A stretch of 9,994 nt of DNA, taken from assembly GCA_900542235.1 (NCBI GenBank), contig UQNB01000074.1, positions 1-9,994 of the forward strand, written 5' to 3'. This document shows positions 5,547 to 9,994 of this stretch, in pieces. The notes beneath the pieces were generated by a model. It ran no database searches, was not told the origin of the DNA, and was given only the letters and a program-made list of their open reading frames with translations. The position numbers were made by a program, and so were the translations under genes. Position 1 is the first letter of the stretch. Each line of letters starts with the position of its first letter. Source of the stretch: an uncultured Collinsella sp. (GTDB taxonomy: Bacteria > Actinomycetota > Coriobacteriia > Coriobacteriales > Coriobacteriaceae).

Positions 5547-6926
5547 ATGAACACCGAGGAAATTGCGCGCATCGTTGCCGATCAGCGCGCCTATTTTAAG
5601 ACGCACGCCACATTTGATGTCGATGCTCGACGCCGCGCCCTCGTGCGCCTGCGCGATACGGTGCGGGCCCACGAGGCCGATATCGCCCATGCACTCAAGA
5701 CCGATTTGGGCAAGTCACATGACGAAGCCTATATGTGCGAGATCGGCACCTCGCTTTCCGAGATCCGTCATCAGATTGCGCACGTGACTCGATGGAGTCG
5801 TCCGCGCCTGCGCCCGTGCGACCTCGCTAACGCCGTGAGCGTGTGCAAAACGCAAGCCGTGCCCTATGGCGTCACGCTCATCATGGCGCCCTGGAACTAT
5901 CCGTTTTTGCTGACGCTCGAGCCACTCGCCGGCGCCCTTGCCGCGGGCAATACCGTGGTCATCAAGCCGAGTGCCTATGCTCCGGCATCGAGTGCGGTGC
6001 TCAAGCGGATCTGTGAAGAGGCGTTTGATCCGCGTCTGGTGACGGTTGTCGAGGGCGGGCGCGCCGAGAACGAAGCGCTGCTCGACGAGTGCTGGGACAA
6101 GATCTTCTTTACCGGTAGCGTTCCGGTCGGCAAGCTCGTCATGGAGCGCGCAAGTAAAAATCTTACGCCCGTGACGCTTGAGCTGGGCGGAAAGAGTCCC
6201 TGCATCGTGGATGCGACGGCAAACTTGAAGGTCGCGGCGCGGCGTATCGCCTTTGGTAAATGGCTCAACGTGGGGCAGACCTGCGTGGCGCCCGACTACC
6301 TGCTGGTCGATGCGCGCGTGCACGACGAGCTGCTGGGCCTTATCAAGGAAGAGGCCCGCCGTATGTTTGGTGAACATCCGCTCGATAACGAGGACTACGG
6401 GCATATCGTCAACGCCAAGCATTTTGCGCGCGTGCGCGGGTTGATTGATCCCGATAAGGTCGTGCTTGGGGGTGCCGCACGCGAGGCTTCGCTCAAGATT
6501 GAGCCGACGATTTTGGACGGCGTGACCCTCAATGACGCCGTGATGCAGGAGGAGATCTTCGGTCCCATCTTGCCGGTGCTGACGTTTGAAAGCTTAGACG
6601 AGGCCGAGACGTTTATTACGGATCGTCCGACACCGCTGGCCCTGTATATCTTTAGCCAGGACCGTGCGGCTCAGCAGCGCTTTGTGCGCTGCTTGCCCTT
6701 TGGTGGTGGCTGCGTCAACGACACGATCATGCACTTGGCTACGAGCCATATGGGCTTTGGCGGCATGGGTGCGAGCGGTATGGGCCAGTACCATGGTCGT
6801 GAGAGCTTCGATACGTTTAGCCACAAGAAGAGCATCGTGAACAAAGCAACATGGCTGGACGTGCCGTTCCGCTATGCCCCTTATGCAAGCTGGAAGCACA
6901 AGTTCGTGCGCATGTTCGTGCATTAG
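5547..6926 (+). CDS. Aldehyde dehydrogenase, class 3-like
   Basis: This NAD(P)-dependent enzyme oxidises an aldehyde to a carboxylic acid. At 459 residues it has the short form typical of the ALDH3/fatty-aldehyde group. The catalytic set is complete: Asn117 in APWNYPF, Lys140 in VVIKPSAY, the FFTGS nucleotide loop (187-191), Glu212 in LELGGKSP, the nucleophile Cys246 in NVGQTCVAPDY, and EEIFGP (335-340). I see no signal peptide and no clear C-terminal membrane anchor. The ribosome binding site AGGAGGG overlaps the stop codon of the alcohol dehydrogenase (TAGGAGGG), so the two are one operon, probably translationally coupled. It could oxidise the aldehyde made by its neighbour, or supply aldehyde in the reverse direction. 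The substrate is unknown. No clear terminator follows it. Confidence 0.94.
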   Translation: MNTEEIARIVADQRAYFKTHATFDVDARRRALVRLRDTVRAHEADIAHALKTDLGKSHDEAYMCEIGTSLSEIRHQIAHVTRWSRPRLRPCDLANAVSVCKTQAVPYGVTLIMAPWNYPFLLTLEPLAGALAAGNTVVIKPSAYAPASSAVLKRICEEAFDPRLVTVVEGGRAENEALLDECWDKIFFTGSVPVGKLVMERASKNLTPVTLELGGKSPCIVDATANLKVAARRIAFGKWLNVGQTCVAPDYLLVDARVHDELLGLIKEEARRMFGEHPLDNEDYGHIVNAKHFARVRGLIDPDKVVLGGAAREASLKIEPTILDGVTLNDAVMQEEIFGPILPVLTFESLDEAETFITDRPTPLALYIFSQDRAAQQRFVRCLPFGGGCVNDTIMHLATSHMGFGGMGASGMGQYHGRESFDTFSHKKSIVNKATWLDVPFRYAPYASWKHKFVRMFVH

Positions 6927-7017
6927 AATCAGATGAGGATGAATTTGTGTCCGCACGGGCCCGTAGACTTCTCAATAAGGTTACTTGCCGGTTTATCCGG
7001 CCGTTAGAGGAGCTGCC

Positions 7018-7344
7018 ATGTACGAGCCTTCACGTGTTCTTCTGTCGTTTCATATCGCAGGATTTCAGTATGCCGACGGTGCCTTGGTCCTGGGCGATCT
7101 TAAAGCGGGCGATAAACTGACGTTGTGTGCCGAGCGCGATAACCCTCACGATCCCGAGGCGGTTGCGATCTATTATGGCAAGACCAAGCTTGGCTATGTT
7201 CCGGGAAACGAGGTCGGCCCGCTGTCCTTGATGATGTATTACGGGCACGAGGATGTATTTGAGGCCCGTGTGCAACAGGTTGCCCCCGAGCGCAGCCCGT
7301 GGCATCAGGTGCGCGTTGGCCTGTATGTGGTGGATGCTCGCTAG
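7018..7344 (+). CDS. Stand-alone HIRAN-domain protein
   Basis: This small 108-residue protein is almost entirely a HIRAN domain. The pattern is visible as SFHIAGFQYADG (10-21), a lysine- and glycine-containing turn, AERDNPHDPEAVAIYY (38-53) and LGYVPGNEVGPLS (58-70), then a strand-rich end. HIRAN domains are OB-like folds that in helicases such as HLTF bind free 3' ends of single-stranded DNA. Stand-alone bacterial versions are uncharacterised. The ATG at 7018 is preceded by GAGGAGC; an in-frame TTG at 6985 is rejected. It lies 91 bases after the aldehyde dehydrogenase and 18 bases before the next small gene, with which it is probably co-transcribed. I see no promoter that I trust in the 91-base gap, so read-through from the dehydrogenase operon is possible. 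Confidence 0.85.
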   Translation: MYEPSRVLLSFHIAGFQYADGALVLGDLKAGDKLTLCAERDNPHDPEAVAIYYGKTKLGYVPGNEVGPLSLMMYYGHEDVFEARVQQVAPERSPWHQVRVGLYVVDAR

Positions 7345-7362
7345 TCGGCAATGGAGATAGCC

Positions 7363-7542
7363 ATGTTTGATGACGACGACCTGTTTGATCTGGTAGATGA
7401 TCCGTTTGAGTGGGATTTGCTGCTCGATGACGACGAGCTGGAGCAGGACCGCAAGAGGCGGCAGGACAAGAAAGCTCAGGGTGATGCTTCGAAAAAGAAA
7501 GACAAGCGCCGCCGAGGTCTGTTCGGCGGGCTCTTTGGCTAA
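7363..7542 (+). CDS. Small charge-segregated hypothetical protein
   Basis: I do not recognise this 59-residue protein. Residues 3-29 carry about 15 Asp or Glu and hydrophobic spacers (DLFDLVDDPFEWDLLLDDD). Residues 30-51 carry about 13 Lys or Arg. The tail is GLFGGLFG. There is no signal peptide or classical membrane helix. The ATG at 7363 has GGAG six bases upstream; the in-frame ATG at 7351, four codons earlier, lacks a binding site. It follows the HIRAN gene by 18 bases. The acidic stretch could mimic nucleic acid or bind a basic partner and the basic part could bind nucleic acid, but this is speculation. Confidence 0.7.
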   Translation: MFDDDDLFDLVDDPFEWDLLLDDDELEQDRKRRQDKKAQGDASKKKDKRRRGLFGGLFG

Positions 7543-7562
7543 CCGTCATATCGTTGCGTCTG

Positions 7563-7568
7563 TATACT
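7563..7568 (+). promoter_or_regulatory. Possible -10 box of the metallophosphoesterase gene
   Basis: TATACT matches the -10 consensus in five of six positions and lies 40 bases before the ATG. No well-placed -35 box is visible, so this is weak. The 66-base gap from the preceding small gene contains no terminator that I can see. Confidence 0.25.
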
Positions 7569-7608
7569 AAACAGGTCTTATACGCGTTGCGAAATGAGGA
7601 CATGGACG

Positions 7609-8154
7609 ATGATGTGGTTTACCGCCGACCTGCACCTGGGCGATACAAATATCTTGCACGACATGGATCGACCGTTTGCCTCGGTCGAGGAGATGAATCG
7701 TAAGGTCATCGATGCCATCAACGAGTGCGTGGCTGCGGACGATCGTCTCTATATCCTGGGAGACTTTACGTATCGATTGCCCATGGCGGAAGCGGTGCTC
7801 CTGCGTGGGCGCATCGAATGCCAGAACGTAACGCTCGTCCGCGGTAACCACGACGGCGACTGGGAAAATCCGGACGCGCCGCGCATTTGGGATGAGGTGC
7901 GCGACTATCTTGAGATTGCGCCCGGCTATGCTCGCGGGCACAGGCTGGTACTGAGCCATTACCCCATGCTCAGCTGGAATGGTAAGACACGCGGCGCCAT
8001 TATGCTGCACGGGCATATCCACAGCAGGGGAGACCGCACCAACGCGCGCAATCGCGATCGCGAGCGCCCGATTCTGCGCTATGACGTTGGTCTCGACGCC
8101 AACAACTACAAGCCCGTAAGCCGAGACCAGATCCTAGGCTTCTTTGGGCTGTAA
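7609..8154 (+). CDS. Calcineurin-like metallophosphoesterase
   Basis: This 181-residue single-domain protein carries the full dimetal phosphoesterase motif set: ADLHLGD (Asp7, His9), GDFTY (Asp52), RGNHD (Asn80, His81), LSHYP (His117) and HGHIH (His136, His138). Such enzymes hydrolyse phosphomonoesters or phosphodiesters in nucleotides, nucleic acids or proteins. The substrate cannot be told here. It belongs with the small MWFTADLHLG-type phosphoesterases found scattered in bacterial and phage genomes. I chose the ATG at 7609, with TGAGGAC in front; the next codon is also ATG, and an upstream ATG at 7594 would place the ribosome binding site inside the gene. A REP-like palindrome and a terminator follow. 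Confidence 0.92.
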   Translation: MMWFTADLHLGDTNILHDMDRPFASVEEMNRKVIDAINECVAADDRLYILGDFTYRLPMAEAVLLRGRIECQNVTLVRGNHDGDWENPDAPRIWDEVRDYLEIAPGYARGHRLVLSHYPMLSWNGKTRGAIMLHGHIHSRGDRTNARNRDRERPILRYDVGLDANNYKPVSRDQILGFFGL

Positions 8155-8162
8155 TTCTCGAA

Positions 8163-8195
8163 CCACCACAAAGGGGACAGGCACCTTTGTGGTGG
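8163..8195. repeat. REP-like palindrome with GGGGACAGG core
   Basis: CCACCACAAAGG (8163-8174) and its exact inverse (8184-8195) flank nine bases, so the whole reads ...AAAGGGGACAGGCACCTTT... It starts eight bases after the phosphoesterase stop. AGGGGACAG-type palindromes recur as repetitive extragenic elements in many bacteria. The GGGGAC core is shared with the palindrome at 200-251. Confidence 0.6.
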
Positions 8196-8202
8196 CTCTG
8201 GC

Positions 8203-8232
8203 GCCGTTGCCATTATGGCGGCGGCACTTTTT
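8203..8232 (+). terminator. Terminator after the metallophosphoesterase
   Basis: A 10-bp GC-rich stem (8203-8212 with 8216-8225, including two T-G wobbles) has a three-base loop and is followed by AC and then TTTTT (8228-8232). It lies 48 bases after the phosphoesterase stop and ends transcription before the DUF2130 gene. Confidence 0.55.
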
Positions 8233-8290
8233 GTCCGCGCGGAGCGGTAGAGTGTAGACGGTTTAAATTTGCGTCCATCGAGGAGCTGCT

Positions 8291-9994
8291 ATGAACGAGA
8301 TCAAGTGCCCGCATTGCGGCGAAGTTTTTAAGGTCGATGCGTCCGGCTATGCGGATATCGTCAAGCAGGTGCGCGATGCCGAGTTCTCGCACGACCTGGA
8401 TGAGCGTGTGAAGGCGGTCCAGCGCGAGGGCGAGCAGGCGCTGGAGCTTGAGCGCTCGCGTTCGGCGTCTGCCCTGCAGGAGGCGGAGTCTCAACGCGAT
8501 GCTCAGCTTGTCGAGCAGAAGAACGCCGCGGCTCAGGAGCTGGCACAAGAGGTTGCCAAGCGCGATGCCGAGCTTGCCGAGCTGCGCGCCAAGCTTGAGG
8601 GAGCTGCCGCAGAGCGCGAGAGCGCAAGCCAGCGCGCGGCGGTTGAGGCACGAGCTGACGCTCAAAAGGAGAATGCCGAACTCCAGCGTGAGATTGATAG
8701 CCTGCGTGCGCAGCTTGGGCGCAAAGATGATGAAGCCAGGCTTGCCGAGGCGGCGGCACGCAATGCTGCTCAAAACGACCTGTCCGCGCGCGACGCTCAG
8801 ATTGCCGAGCTGCAGGCCAGGCTCGCCGCGGCGGACAAGGCCCAGGAGATGGCGCTTGCCGCTGCCGCGGCAGAGTCGCAGCGTGAGCTCGATGTCGCTC
8901 GCAGCGAGGCCGAGCGCGCGCTTACTGACTATCGCGCGAAGGTGCAAGAGAAGTTTTCCGCCGCAAAGGCTCAGTCCGAGCAAGAGGCCGAGGGCCTGCG
9001 TGCCCAGCTGCGCGAGCAGGAACTGATGGCAAAAATGAACCTGTCAGAGGCGGTCGCCGCGGCGGAGCGAGAGCGCGATGAGGCACGTGCCAAGCTGACG
9101 AGCGAGCTGGCGGTGCGCGATTCTCGCGAGGAGCAAGCCAAGGCGGCACACGAGCTCGAGCTCGCGCAGGCCAAGCGCGCGAGCGATGACCTGATTCGCT
9201 ACAAGGATGAAGAGATTGAGCGCCTTAAGGACATGAAGGTCCGCCTGTCCACCAAGATGGTGGGCGAGTCGCTCGAGCAGCACTGCGAGACCGAGTTCAA
9301 CCGTCTGCGCATGACGGCGTTTCCCAACGCGTACTTCGAGAAAGATAACGATGCGTCCGAGGGTACCAAGGGCGACTTTATCTTCCGCGAGTGCGACGCG
9401 AGCGGTAACGAGGTCATTTCGATTATGTTCGAGATGAAAAACGAGAACGACGAGACCACGACCAAGCATAAAAACGAGGACTTCTTTAAGAAACTCGACC
9501 ACGATCGCCGCCAAAAAGGCTGTGAGTACGCGGTGCTCTGCACGCTGCTCGAGCTCGAGAGCGAGCTCTATAACGCAGGGATAGTCGACGTGAGCTATCG
9601 CTACGAGAAGATGTACGTGATTCGCCCGCAGTTTTTCATTCCCATGATTACGCTTCTTCGCAACGCCGCCATGGGTTCGCTGCGCTATAAGCAGGAGCTA
9701 GCGGAGTACAAACAGCAGAATATCGACGTTACGAACTTCGAAGCCAAGATGGAAAAGTTCAAGAATGATTTCGGCCGCAACTATGAGCTCGCGAGCCGTA
9801 AGTTCCAGACGGCGATTGAGGAGATTGACAAGACAATTACCCATCTGCAAAAGACCAAGGAGGCGCTCCTGTCGTCCGAGAACAACCTACGCTTGGCAAA
9901 CAAGAAGGCCGATGACCTCACGATCCGCAAACTCACCTGGGGGAACAAAACAATGAAGGCGGCCTTCGACGAGGTGCGTGAGGCGGCGGCGGGC
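8291..9994 (+). CDS. DUF2130-family coiled-coil protein, nuclease-like (3' end outside window)
   Basis: The frame is open from the ATG at 8291 to the window edge, giving 568 residues with no stop. Residues 1-15 hold one CPHCG zinc-knuckle-like motif (Cys6, Cys9). Residues about 40-318 form a very long Ala-, Glu- and Arg-rich coiled coil with heptad-like units such as RDAELAELRAKL (91-102) and RDAQIAELQARL (167-178). A conserved globular part then follows, from LSTKMVGESLEQHCE (about 319) to about 480. I recognise it as DUF2130. It contains GDF with Asp362 and FEMK with Glu381 and Lys383, a D...ExK pattern like the PD-(D/E)XK nuclease core. A second coiled coil occupies about 495-550. GAGGAGCT precedes the ATG. 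The function is unknown; the overall plan recalls RmuC. Confidence 0.85.
   Translation, partial: MNEIKCPHCGEVFKVDASGYADIVKQVRDAEFSHDLDERVKAVQREGEQALELERSRSASALQEAESQRDAQLVEQKNAAAQELAQEVAKRDAELAELRAKLEGAAAERESASQRAAVEARADAQKENAELQREIDSLRAQLGRKDDEARLAEAAARNAAQNDLSARDAQIAELQARLAAADKAQEMALAAAAAESQRELDVARSEAERALTDYRAKVQEKFSAAKAQSEQEAEGLRAQLREQELMAKMNLSEAVAAAERERDEARAKLTSELAVRDSREEQAKAAHELELAQAKRASDDLIRYKDEEIERLKDMKVRLSTKMVGESLEQHCETEFNRLRMTAFPNAYFEKDNDASEGTKGDFIFRECDASGNEVISIMFEMKNENDETTTKHKNEDFFKKLDHDRRQKGCEYAVLCTLLELESELYNAGIVDVSYRYEKMYVIRPQFFIPMITLLRNAAMGSLRYKQELAEYKQQNIDVTNFEAKMEKFKNDFGRNYELASRKFQTAIEEIDKTITHLQKTKEALLSSENNLRLANKKADDLTIRKLTWGNKTMKAAFDEVREAAAG

Noticed and set aside
6987..7001. 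GCCGG-TTTAT-CCGGC hairpin before the HIRAN gene as a terminator
   Set aside because: The stem is only five base pairs and no T-run follows; it lies close to the ribosome binding site instead.
8213..8983. Minus-strand ORF of 256 codons opposite the DUF2130 gene
   Set aside because: Its Leu-rich low-complexity product is the mirror of Ala/Glu/Arg coiled-coil codons on the plus strand. It also covers the terminator and the DUF2130 start.

Overview
The window is about 10 kb of ordinary, densely coded bacterial chromosome of high GC content. The gene set suggests a strict or facultative anaerobe: PdxST vitamin B6 synthesis with a divergent MocR-type regulator, a rubredoxin-first rubrerythrin, and an iron alcohol dehydrogenase paired with an aldehyde dehydrogenase. 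GC-rich genes with AAAGGAT or GAGGAGCT ribosome binding sites would fit a gut actinobacterium of the Coriobacteriia, for example Collinsella. That assignment is an impression from style and content, not a demonstrated match.

Layout. Positions 1-367 hold no gene that I can support. They hold four palindromes in a row (11-38, 43-160, 200-251, 261-326), one of which contains a T-tailed terminator. Positions 368-1866 (minus strand) are the pdxS-pdxT operon for pyridoxal 5'-phosphate. Reading away from it is a PdxR/MocR regulator (2012-3427). The shared intergenic region carries a direct repeat (AAGGTCAG) next to a possible pdxS promoter, and a 14-codon ORF with a good ribosome binding site. A hairpin followed by T5 on the minus strand separates pdxR from the convergent rubrerythrin gene (3500-4060, minus).

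The rubrerythrin and alcohol dehydrogenase genes diverge from a 257-bp AT-richer region. It contains two 18-bp imperfect palindromes that resemble the operator of the NADH/NAD+ sensor Rex. They flank a possible -10 box in front of the dehydrogenase operon (4318-6926). That operon encodes a class III iron alcohol dehydrogenase and a class 3-type aldehyde dehydrogenase, which together could interconvert an alcohol, its aldehyde and its acid with NAD(P)H turnover.

From 7018 to the end, all on the plus strand, lie a stand-alone HIRAN-domain protein, a 59-residue protein with an acidic half and a basic half, a calcineurin-like metallophosphoesterase and a long coiled-coil DUF2130 protein that runs off the right edge. 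The DUF2130 protein has a D...ExK pattern like that of PD-(D/E)XK nucleases. A REP-like palindrome and a terminator separate the phosphoesterase from it.

I see no RNA genes, CRISPR arrays, insertion sequences or prophage. The most informative signals are regulatory (the two Rex-like sites and the pdx repeats), the palindrome cluster at the left edge, and the poorly characterised genes on the right.
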